64,000 nucleotides of DNA from Winogradskyella jejuensis (lineage in GTDB: Bacteria; Bacteroidota; Bacteroidia; Flavobacteriales; Flavobacteriaceae), in NCBI RefSeq assembly GCF_900129745.1, contig NZ_FQWS01000001.1, forward strand, positions 744,001 through 808,000. The letters are read 5' to 3'. The stretch's first letter is position 1. Each line of letters opens with the position of its first letter. Below the pieces are notes generated by a model that saw only the letters and a program-made list of their open reading frames with translations, made no database searches and had not been told where the DNA came from. Below are positions 27,801 through 34,412 of the stretch, piece after piece. The position numbers and the translations under genes were made by a program.

Positions 27801-28271
27801 CAATTAGATAAGGCCGAAGAACTTGCGGATTTGGCTATGGAGAAAATGCCAGTAGATGATTTTGGTTACTACACCCTTCTAGAGCCATATATCTCTACGT
27901 ATTTTGAAGTTGGAAACACTGAAAAGGCAAGAAAACTCTATCTCGATGTTGCGGCTAAATATCAAGAAAATTTGGTTTGGCACAGCTCTCAAGATATAGA
28001 AACGCAACAAGATATCATTGAAGAAATTTTTACAGATATTCAAAAGTATCGTTCATTGGTGGATGCATTAGTGGCTTACGACGAAAGAGATTTTGCTCTT
28101 GAGCAAACTAAGAAATTTAATGAATACTTAGGTTTGTTTTCACGTCTTATGGGTGATGATGACCTTTCCGAAGAGCCAGAAGCAGATATCAGTGATATCC
28201 TAAAAGATGGCGAAACGGTGAATGACACCATTAAAAAAGTAGCTCCAGCCGAAGGCGATAGTACTAATTAA
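24837..28271 (+). CDS. Large polytopic membrane protein, DUF2723 / glycosyltransferase family 117
   Basis: The protein has about 1144 residues, with a dozen or so membrane helices in the first 700 residues and a soluble C-terminal part that looks TPR-like (KAEELADLAMEKM, YFEVGNTEKARKLYLDVAAK). The DUF2723 signature is clear near the N-terminus: EPTVSFWDAGEYILTSSKLQ followed by VGHPPGAPLFQ. This resembles the aspartate-containing first loop of C-type glycosyltransferases such as protein O-mannosyltransferases. Bacteroidetes members are annotated GT117 and are suspected of membrane-based glycosyl transfer; the substrate is not established. I prefer the ATG at 24837 over a GTG at 24825. A polysaccharide deacetylase starts on the base after the stop codon. 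Confidence 0.85.
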   Translation: MTNFNFKKWNTILGWFVFAVAAITYALTIEPTVSFWDAGEYILTSSKLQVGHPPGAPLFQMLGAFFSIFALEPSQIGALLNMMSAVSSAFTILFMFWTVTILLRKMVKYNPEKDPKAKAFAILGSALVGSLAFTFTDSFWFNAVETEVYAMATLIMAVLFYLALRWEAEMNTPRGNRWLILIAFVIGLSFGVHFMGLLTIPAIGLIYYFKNYKTITVQNFILANVVSAAILLFIFKLLLPNTLRFFGWMEVNIVNTFGLPFHSGTIIAGLIVIAAFYYGLNYTRKKGHIHANTLTLCLLFIFIGFSSWMMLPIRANAHVIINENDPSDARELLAYYNLEQYPETHLFYGPQFTELYSGQDKDQPFVDDKKNYEKDFEKGEYVIINDWKNAKQNYNSEHASLLPRMWSTEHAENYMMFTGMIDFKVKPTLGTDIYESYLEGGYPEEEASVRASYQMQQINQMVSQFRQAVAQGKVDYEDYHNFLKENAQSWFEVEKPSMLDNVMYMFQYQFGYMYWRYFMWNFTGRQNDIQGKYDDFNGNWISGINFIDKWHTGLSQENLPSDVKNNKGRNTYYFLPLILGLIGFFFLLSVDKKRFWVLLVFFLLTGLAIQFYTNIRPFEPRERDYSVVGSFYVFAIWIGFGVYALYDLLTKQAKKSIAPVTAITLVCLIAVPGVLAANNWDDHDRSGKYTANSMARTYLESCAPNAILFTIGDNDSFPLWYLQEIEGVRRDVRVVNTSLFQTAWYIDQMKRKAYTSDPIPSQLTHKQYRDGTRDYTFYREISDKIAKDTLDIKQFMDFVSSDKPSTKLRHLVRSQGENPAGYPTYFLNSNYYPTKNIRIPVDKATVLKNGIVKPKDADKIEPYLDIKISGSAVYKNRLLMLDIIANNNWERPIYFSGGAFADEDYIWMKDYLQLDGLCYKLVPIKTPVDKANPFDMGRVDPELMYDLVKDWDWGGSGEDIYHDVETRKNGITYRGNIARGIEALLDEKQLDKAEELADLAMEKMPVDDFGYYTLLEPYISTYFEVGNTEKARKLYLDVAAKYQENLVWHSSQDIETQQDIIEEIFTDIQKYRSLVDALVAYDERDFALEQTKKFNEYLGLFSRLMGDDDLSEEPEADISDILKDGETVNDTIKKVAPAEGDSTN

Positions 28272-28946
28272 ATGAAACTCATTCCTGCGAAAACACCGGG
28301 ATTTGTAAAATCTTTATTCCCCAGTTTTATTTGGAATATAGACACCAATCAGCAGGAATTATATCTCACTTTTGATGATGGACCAACACCAGAGATTACA
28401 CCTTGGGTGTTGGACACGTTAAAACAGTACAATGCCAAAGCCACTTTCTTTTGTATCGGCGCTAATATTGAAAAGCATCCTGATATTTTTGAATCTATTA
28501 TAGCCGAAGGACATTCTGTTGGTAATCATACTTACAACCACCCTAAAGGTTGGAAACACAAAACGAGGTATTACATTCAAAATGTTTTTAAATGTGAAGC
28601 GGTCATATCGAAACAAAGCACTTCAACTGCGCTTAGTGTGACGGAAGAAGAAAAATCAAAACTGTTTCGTCCACCCTATGGAAAGTTTAAAACCAAGCAG
28701 GCCAAACAACTTCAAAACTTGGGTTATAGCATAGTTATGTGGGACGTTCTGTCTTTTGACTGGGATGCAAAAGTATCTGAACAAGAATGCTTAAATAATA
28801 TAATTAACTCCACTAAAAATGGAAGTATTATTGTAATGCATGATAGCGTAAAAGCTTCACGGAATTTGAAAGCAGTCTTACCTAAGATTTTAGAATATTA
28901 TAGTGAAAGAGGTTTTGATTTTAAGTTAATTCCAAATAATAACTGA
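28272..28946 (+). CDS. Polysaccharide deacetylase (NodB/CE4 family)
   Basis: CE4 enzymes remove acetyl groups from amino sugars in chitin-like polymers, peptidoglycan or surface glycans. The 224-residue domain has the NodB motifs in order: LTFDDGPTPEITPWV (catalytic Asp and first metal Asp), GHSVGNHTYNHP (metal histidines), LFRPPYGK, MWDVLSFDWDA and IIVMHDS. No signal peptide or membrane helix is obvious, so a cytoplasmic or membrane-associated location is possible. About residues 116-124 are encoded by a copy of a genome repeat (see 28619-28642). The start codon follows the GT117 stop directly, so the two genes are translationally linked and probably share a glycan pathway. Confidence 0.88.
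   Translation: MKLIPAKTPGFVKSLFPSFIWNIDTNQQELYLTFDDGPTPEITPWVLDTLKQYNAKATFFCIGANIEKHPDIFESIIAEGHSVGNHTYNHPKGWKHKTRYYIQNVFKCEAVISKQSTSTALSVTEEEKSKLFRPPYGKFKTKQAKQLQNLGYSIVMWDVLSFDWDAKVSEQECLNNIINSTKNGSIIVMHDSVKASRNLKAVLPKILEYYSERGFDFKLIPNNN
28619..28642. repeat. Dispersed palindromic repeat, copy 3, inside the deacetylase gene
   Basis: CACTTCAACTGCGCTTAGTG followed by TGAC matches the repeat copies at 6470 and 7537 with two changes in the loop and intact CACT/AGTG arms. It is in frame, and its bases encode part of the stretch KQSTSTALSVTEEE between two conserved NodB blocks. Confidence 0.5.
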
Positions 28947-28954
28947 CTGATTCA

Positions 28955-29548
28955 TTATTCCATGAAATCTTTCAAGTAGCTCATAGCATCCAATCCATAA
29001 ATCGTGATATATTCACCAGAAGGCTTTAAAGCAAAATAGGCGTTACAAGTAGTATTCGATTTAAATAATTTTTCTTTAAAAAAACCCGTATCCAAAAAAT
29101 AATAACTTCTGCTTTGATAAATACTCTTATTGTAAGCATTTTCGGTATAAACAAAAAAATCTCTCAAGTTGTACCTTTCAGAAATTTCATTTGAAAGTCT
29201 TTTGATATTGTTAGTAATAGCTATGAAATTTTCGTATCCGTAATCATAGCATAAATCTCCTTTTTGTTTGAAACTAATTAATACTCCTTGGTCAAGATTC
29301 AGCTTTGATTTACTGTAAGGCTCTAAAGATTGATATAAATCAATCATCTCTTTTTTTGATAAGTTACCTTGAAGTCTCTTAACATTCGCTTTTAAATCTT
29401 TATAGATGTTTTTACCTTCATAAGCAGGAATTCTATCTTCATAATCTTCTGGGTAATCATTAGGTAATTTGTAAGATTTACAACTAAGCACTTGTATAAA
29501 AAACATCACAAAGAGTAATATTTTAAATCTAAAAATAGCTTTAAACAT
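28955..29548 (-). CDS. Putative lipoprotein of unknown function
   Basis: I do not recognise a family. The product has about 197 residues and starts with a lipoprotein signal (FKILLFVMFFIQVLSCK with the lipobox cysteine), so it is probably anchored in the inner or outer membrane. The mature part is mixed alpha/beta and rich in Tyr, Asn and Lys (for example YSKSKLNLDQGVLISFKQKG and YYFLDTGFFKEKLF). I chose the ATG at 29546-29548 over one six codons upstream. It gives the cleaner signal peptide and makes an eight-base overlap with the end of the thioredoxin-like gene, implying translational coupling. The gene converges with the deacetylase gene, leaving only eight bases between stops. Confidence 0.7.
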   Translation of the reverse strand: MFKAIFRFKILLFVMFFIQVLSCKSYKLPNDYPEDYEDRIPAYEGKNIYKDLKANVKRLQGNLSKKEMIDLYQSLEPYSKSKLNLDQGVLISFKQKGDLCYDYGYENFIAITNNIKRLSNEISERYNLRDFFVYTENAYNKSIYQSRSYYFLDTGFFKEKLFKSNTTCNAYFALKPSGEYITIYGLDAMSYLKDFME

Positions 29549-29837
29549 ACTCCTGAATAATACCAATTAACGTATTGGCATCTTGCTCACCACTATGGCG
29601 CCATTTCATTTCGCCATTTTTGTAAATAATAAGTGTTGGTAAGCCTTTAACACGTAGTGCCTCGGCTAATTCTTGGTTTTTATCAACATCTATTTTAATA
29701 ACGCGAGCTTTATCGCCTAGAGCTGCAGCTACATCTCGAAGTACAGGATGCATTGCGGTAGATTGCTCGTTCCACTCTGTGAAGAAGTCTAGTAGAACTG
29801 GTTTGTCTACATCTATAAGCTCCCCAAATTTTGACAT
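29541..29837 (-). CDS. Thioredoxin-fold protein lacking the active-site cysteines
   Basis: The 98 residues follow the thioredoxin pattern: VLLDFFTEW at the end of strand 2, the AMHPVLRDVA helix, VIKIDVDKNQELAEALRVKG, the cis-proline loop GLPTLIIYKNGE, and a C-terminal helix. The WCGPC active site is replaced by WNEQS (residues 22-26), so there is no redox cysteine anywhere in the protein. It therefore cannot act as a dithiol reductase. A chaperone, scaffold or regulatory role is possible, but this is inference. The sequence is otherwise intact, so it is not simply a decayed pseudogene. It overlaps the downstream lipoprotein gene by eight bases. Confidence 0.85.
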   Translation of the reverse strand: MSKFGELIDVDKPVLLDFFTEWNEQSTAMHPVLRDVAAALGDKARVIKIDVDKNQELAEALRVKGLPTLIIYKNGEMKWRHSGEQDANTLIGIIQEYV

Positions 29838-29869
29838 ATCGTTACTGTTTTAGTCAGATATATTTAATT

Positions 29870-29877
29870 CAAACTTA
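29870..29877 (-). promoter_or_regulatory. Candidate -7 promoter box (TAAGTTTG) for the thioredoxin-like gene
   Basis: The minus strand reads TAAGTTTG, matching TAnnTTTG, 33 bases before the ATG at 29837. No TTG occurs at the -33 position. Confidence 0.35.
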
Positions 29878-29975
29878 AGCATTTTTTTTATAATTTACTT
29901 TAAATGAGTATGCGTATAACTTTCAGTTAGATGCTTTTATAAATATACAACTTTATTAAAAGCTAAATACAGAAC

Positions 29976-31220
29976 TTATGCGTTTGCTTTTTGGCTACCT
30001 TTTTTAAGCTCTATTACTGTGATTTCGGGCCAAATCCCCACGCGTCCAGGAAAGGCTAAATAACCAAATCCGCGATTAACATTAATGTACTGCCCCAACT
30101 CCTCGTAAATACCGGCCCAACGCTTATAACGCCACTTTACAGGACTCCACTTAAACCAACCTGGAATCTCTATACCAAATTGCATACCGTGTGTATGTCC
30201 GCTTAATGTAACATGATAATGATAATCGTCATTAACCACCTGAGCATCCCAATGGCTTGGGTCGTGGCTTAGTAAAACTTTAAAATCGTTTTTATTTATT
30301 TGTTCCGATGCTTTTTTAAGATCACCCGCTTTTTTAAAACCACCTTTTCCCCAATTTTCAACACCAACTAATGCAATACGTTCTCCGTTTTTTTCAATAA
30401 AACGGCTCTCATTCAATAGTAAATCGAAACCTATTTGTTTTTGGAGGCTTTTTAAATTTTCTAAGTTTTGTTTTTTATCGTCTTCAGAATTCCAACGAAC
30501 ATAATCGCCATAATCATGGTTTCCTAAAACAGAATACAACCCATCTTTTGCCTTTAGCTTATTAAAAATAGGAACATACGGTTCAAGCTCTGTAGCTTTA
30601 TTGTTTACAATATCTCCTGTAAATAAAATAACATCACTTTGCTGCTCATTAATTAAATCTACAGCATATTTCACTTTATCGATATTATCAAAACTTCCTG
30701 AATGTATATCACTAATCTGCGTGAGTTTATAACCATCAAAAGCTTTAGGTAGATCATCAAAATGAAGCGTGTACTTTAATACTTTAAAGTTGTATTTACC
30801 TTTATACATACCATAAAGAATAGATGTAAAAGGTATTGCCGCTAGACCCAAAGCAATTTGGCTAATGAATTTTCTTCGTGCTGGAAAATGCTTTACGCTG
30901 TCTCCATTATCACTGCCTTGCATAAAATAGCTGTAAATGCCTTGCGGCACTCTAAATACATCCTCAGTAAACATTACCGCAATTAATACTAATTTAGGCA
31001 CTACCAAAGCGATTAAAAAACCTACAGCATAAGCGTTGGTGTGCGAAAAACCGTCACTTCTGCTAAATCCATAAAACTGATAGACAAAGTTTCCAATAAC
31101 CGCTACTGTAAACACCCAATACAAAATATACCACCAGTTACTTTTGGTAATTGTTCGTAAAGACTGAAATGCATAATAATCTGCAACAGCTACAATAATG
31201 ATAAAAATAAACCAGCGCAT
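29976..31220 (-). CDS. Membrane metallophosphoesterase (calcineurin-like)
   Basis: A 414-residue protein. The first 140 residues hold about four membrane helices (MRWFIFIIIVAVADYYAFQS, WYILYWVFTVAVIGNFVYQF and others). The C-terminal 270 residues are a dinuclear metallophosphoesterase domain. Motifs in order are QISDIHSG (first metal Asp and His), LFTGDIVNN, LGNHDYGDY (bridging Asn, His), LLSHDP and LSGHTHGMQFG. The layout resembles the YaeI/YkuE group, whose members hydrolyse lipid or nucleotide phosphates at the membrane. The exact substrate cannot be read from sequence. It is on the same strand as the GH2 gene, 37 bases downstream of its stop. Confidence 0.9.
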   Translation of the reverse strand: MRWFIFIIIVAVADYYAFQSLRTITKSNWWYILYWVFTVAVIGNFVYQFYGFSRSDGFSHTNAYAVGFLIALVVPKLVLIAVMFTEDVFRVPQGIYSYFMQGSDNGDSVKHFPARRKFISQIALGLAAIPFTSILYGMYKGKYNFKVLKYTLHFDDLPKAFDGYKLTQISDIHSGSFDNIDKVKYAVDLINEQQSDVILFTGDIVNNKATELEPYVPIFNKLKAKDGLYSVLGNHDYGDYVRWNSEDDKKQNLENLKSLQKQIGFDLLLNESRFIEKNGERIALVGVENWGKGGFKKAGDLKKASEQINKNDFKVLLSHDPSHWDAQVVNDDYHYHVTLSGHTHGMQFGIEIPGWFKWSPVKWRYKRWAGIYEELGQYINVNRGFGYLAFPGRVGIWPEITVIELKKGSQKANA

Positions 31221-31240
31221 GTTTAATTTTTTAAAAAAAT

Positions 31241-31248
31241 CAAATTTA
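31241..31248 (-). promoter_or_regulatory. Candidate -7 promoter box (TAAATTTG) for the metallophosphoesterase
   Basis: The minus strand reads TAAATTTG in the 37-base gap between the GH2 stop and the metallophosphoesterase start. A complete box in so short a gap suggests a separate transcript, but a TTG -33 element is not seen at normal spacing. Confidence 0.35.
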
Positions 31249-31257
31249 CAAATAGCC

Positions 31258-33732
31258 TTACAGCGTTTCTCTTACAAAACTGTTAAAGCTTTTTAGTTTC
31301 AGTTCGTCAAGAGATTTAGACTCTGTTTTAAAATGAATTGTATACGTTTTATTTGGTAGCATATTGAAGAAGTTATCAGAGAAGTAGCCTTTAGCATCAG
31401 CGAATAAAAACACATCTTTTTGAAACGTTTCACTATATAAGTCTATATTAAAACCATCTATAGTCTCAAAGATTTTGGTTTTAATGTCTCCTACATTCAA
31501 TTTTAAATCTTTTGGCTTAACAAAAAAGAAATATGACGTTTGACTATTGAATATAGCAACCAAAACAGCTTTATTCTCTTCAAAATCTATGCCTTCTAGA
31601 TTTTGTTTAAATATTAGCTGACTTGTATTAGCTTCAACAGTTCTCATCTGTGTATTCTCCCATTTAACCTTACCCTCAAAATCGATTATTTTAAGTGATA
31701 ACACATCTGAAATCGCTTCTAAATTATCATTAATAATCCACGTTTTCAGAAATTTATCTTCAACTTTAGAAGATACTAAAACATCTTTAAAACTTCGCTT
31801 TACTTCGTAATGTAAGGCTTTCCAATTACCAAAATAGTCAATGCTCGACCAGGACACAGATGGCCAACAATCATTTAGTTGCCAATACAATGAACCCATA
31901 TTGTAAGGTCGTGCACGACGTTGTGCCTCAAAACCTATTCTCATTCCGTAAGCTTGTAATAATTGACTCATATATACATAATCCTCGCCATTATCGGGGA
32001 CTGGGAAATCTCTCTTCATATATTCATCTATCAACTGAAAACCTCTAGTATGTTTCTGATGATTTTTGAAACCTTCTGAAGAAATTCCTATACTATCATT
32101 TTGGTTAATGTATTTAATTGTTTCATGGCTTGGAAACGATTGAAACCCAAATTCGCTCATAAAACGCGGTACGTTTTCCTCAAGATGCTCAAACGGATAG
32201 GCATCATGCCAAATCCACCAATCGTGAGCATCACCTTCAGTTTTGTATTTAGGGTTTCCACGACCATATTTGGGTGAGCTTTCCCAATAATCGGTATCTG
32301 TATATTGAGCAACAGTATTTGGCAAAATAGAATCAAATACTTTAAGATAATTGCTCCATATTTCCTCTTTTTCTTCATCACTTCTATTCGCTTGCCAACC
32401 CCATCGATGCCAACCTTCAGAATTTTCATTATTGCCACACCATAATGCAATTGACGCGTGATTTTGTAAACGTTTCACATTGTCTTCTGCTTCGTATTTT
32501 ACATTCTCTAAAAAGGCTTCAACACCTGGATACATGGCACAGGCAAACATAAAATCTTGCCAAACCAAAATACCTTTTTCGTCACATAAATCGTAAAAGA
32601 TATCGTTCTCGTAAATGCCGCCGCCCCAAACCCTGAGCATATTCATGTTGGCATTGACAACGTTATCTAACAATTTCTCATAACGTGTATCGGTTACTTG
32701 ATTTTGAAAACTATGTTGCGGAATATAATTGGCACCTTTAGCGTAAACAGGAACACCATTAACTTTAAAGTAAAAACTCTCACCAATACTGTCTTTTTCA
32801 GTCACCAATTTGATATTTCGTATACCATATTTGGTAGAAATGCTGTCTAAAACTTTATTGCCATTTTTTACCACGACTTTTATATCGTACATATAAGGCT
32901 CGCCGAGGTTATGTGGCCACCAAAGTTTTGGATTTTTGATTTTGAAAGAAATGTCATAAGGCTGATATTCTGGAAGCGCTGCCTTTTTAATAAGACTGTC
33001 ATTTACTAAAATTTCATAATTAAGATTCTCATTAAAGTAATTCGTCTGATTTAATTGCAAGGTTAAATCCGAAACTGAGTCTGTAATTTTATTGGTTTTA
33101 ATGTAAACGTCTGTAATCTTAAAATCATTCCAAGCCACTAACTTTATCGGTCGCCAAATCCCTGAGGTATTTAATTTTGGGCCCCAATCCCAACCGTATT
33201 GAAATTGTGCTTTACGTGTGAAAATACGATTGCCTTCAGGAAGTTGATAAGCGAGTTTTGCTTTTTCTATTTCTTCATATTTTGAAGTGTTTTCAAACAG
33301 AATTCGCAATTCGTTTTCAGCTTTTAAATTCTCTTTTATGTCAACCTCAAAACTTCGAAAAGCATTGTTGGTTTTCAGGATTAAACTATCGTTCAGAAAT
33401 ACAGAAGCGTAGGTGTCTAAGCCTTCAAAATTAAATTCTATATGTTTCTTTTGAAGTATTTCCTTGCTTACCAAAAATGTGGTTTTATATTCCCAATCGG
33501 CTTCAGAAATCCATTGTACATCTTTTTCGTTGTCGCCAATAAACGGGTCTTTAATTTGTTTGTTTTCTAATAAATCTGAAAATACATTACCAGGCACCGT
33601 AGCTGATTGCCAAAGCGTATCGGTCACTTTTTTAAACTGCCAATTTTCATTTAAATTAATGATGATTGGAATGTCGTTTTTGGGTTGACAGCCAAAAATG
33701 AGTAGCACAAAAATGAGATAACTATATCGCAT
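31258..33732 (-). CDS. Beta-mannosidase, glycoside hydrolase family 2
   Basis: GH2 beta-mannosidases release beta-linked mannose, including the Man-beta-1,4-GlcNAc bond in the N-glycan core. The 824 residues begin with a lipoprotein signal (FVLLIFGCQ), so the enzyme is probably surface- or periplasm-anchored. They continue with a sugar-binding jelly roll (NLNENWQFKKVTD), an immunoglobulin-like domain and the TIM barrel. The acid/base glutamate is in LWCGNNENSEGWHRWGW and the nucleophile glutamate in FMSEFGFQSFPS. The substrate-defining NMLRVWGGGIYEND motif is present. The start overlaps the end of cutC by 11 bases, so GH20-cutC-GH2 form one operon. Length is normal for the mannosidase branch of GH2. 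Confidence 0.93.
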   Translation of the reverse strand: MRYSYLIFVLLIFGCQPKNDIPIIINLNENWQFKKVTDTLWQSATVPGNVFSDLLENKQIKDPFIGDNEKDVQWISEADWEYKTTFLVSKEILQKKHIEFNFEGLDTYASVFLNDSLILKTNNAFRSFEVDIKENLKAENELRILFENTSKYEEIEKAKLAYQLPEGNRIFTRKAQFQYGWDWGPKLNTSGIWRPIKLVAWNDFKITDVYIKTNKITDSVSDLTLQLNQTNYFNENLNYEILVNDSLIKKAALPEYQPYDISFKIKNPKLWWPHNLGEPYMYDIKVVVKNGNKVLDSISTKYGIRNIKLVTEKDSIGESFYFKVNGVPVYAKGANYIPQHSFQNQVTDTRYEKLLDNVVNANMNMLRVWGGGIYENDIFYDLCDEKGILVWQDFMFACAMYPGVEAFLENVKYEAEDNVKRLQNHASIALWCGNNENSEGWHRWGWQANRSDEEKEEIWSNYLKVFDSILPNTVAQYTDTDYWESSPKYGRGNPKYKTEGDAHDWWIWHDAYPFEHLEENVPRFMSEFGFQSFPSHETIKYINQNDSIGISSEGFKNHQKHTRGFQLIDEYMKRDFPVPDNGEDYVYMSQLLQAYGMRIGFEAQRRARPYNMGSLYWQLNDCWPSVSWSSIDYFGNWKALHYEVKRSFKDVLVSSKVEDKFLKTWIINDNLEAISDVLSLKIIDFEGKVKWENTQMRTVEANTSQLIFKQNLEGIDFEENKAVLVAIFNSQTSYFFFVKPKDLKLNVGDIKTKIFETIDGFNIDLYSETFQKDVFLFADAKGYFSDNFFNMLPNKTYTIHFKTESKSLDELKLKSFNSFVRETL

Positions 33733-34411
33733 CTAAAATGGCTTTTATGTTGGTAATATCTGAAACGGTCTGCGGCATGGCAAACATAGAATCGGTTTGA
33801 TTAATTGTTACTGATGCCGATGCATGAATCTCTTGTAATCCGATAGCTTTAAATTTTGAAGCGTTGCCAGCATTAATTCCGCTACCAGCCAAAATTGTAA
33901 TTCTACTATCAGCAATTTCATTTAATTGCCTAAGCAAATCTAAACCTTCCTCTGCTGTTTTTTTCTGACCTGATGTTAATACACGTTCAACGCCTAAATC
34001 GATTAATTGCTCTAAAGTTTCAATTGGATTTTTTACCTCATCAAACGCACGATGGAAAGTAAATGGAAGTGGTTTAGATAATTCCACCAATTCTTTTGTT
34101 CTTTTTACATCTATCGTTCCATCAGAATTTAAAACTCCAGAAACGATACCATGACAACCCAAATCTTTACACAATTGAATGTCATTTTTCATAACTTGAA
34201 ATTCCTCTTCAGAATACACAAAATTGCCGCTTCGTGGCCGAATCAGGACAAAGGTTTTAATATTTAGTTTTTTAATTACTTGCGTTATAAAACCGTAAGA
34301 AGGCGTAATGCCACCAATGGATAATTCCTGACACAATTCAATACGATGTGCCCCTGCATCTTGGGCGTTTTTTGCAGATTGGTATGAGTCGGCGCAGACT
34401 TCTAGTTTCAT
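33722..34411 (-). CDS. cutC: CutC family TIM-barrel protein
   Basis: A 229-residue TIM-barrel protein with the CutC signature: KLEVCADSYQSAKNAQDAGA at the N-terminus, RIELCQELSIGGITPSYGFI, VLIRPRSGNFVYSEEEF, TFHRAFDEVKNP and ILAGSGINAGNA. CutC was first described as a copper homeostasis protein, but its enzymatic activity is unsettled. Here it is locked between two glycosidase genes, one base after GH20 and overlapping GH2 by 11 bases. This suggests a role in sugar metabolism rather than copper handling, which is inference from context. There is no signal peptide, so it is cytoplasmic, unlike its exported neighbours. Confidence 0.93.
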   Translation of the reverse strand: MKLEVCADSYQSAKNAQDAGAHRIELCQELSIGGITPSYGFITQVIKKLNIKTFVLIRPRSGNFVYSEEEFQVMKNDIQLCKDLGCHGIVSGVLNSDGTIDVKRTKELVELSKPLPFTFHRAFDEVKNPIETLEQLIDLGVERVLTSGQKKTAEEGLDLLRQLNEIADSRITILAGSGINAGNASKFKAIGLQEIHASASVTINQTDSMFAMPQTVSDITNIKAILDAI

Positions 34412-34412
34412 G

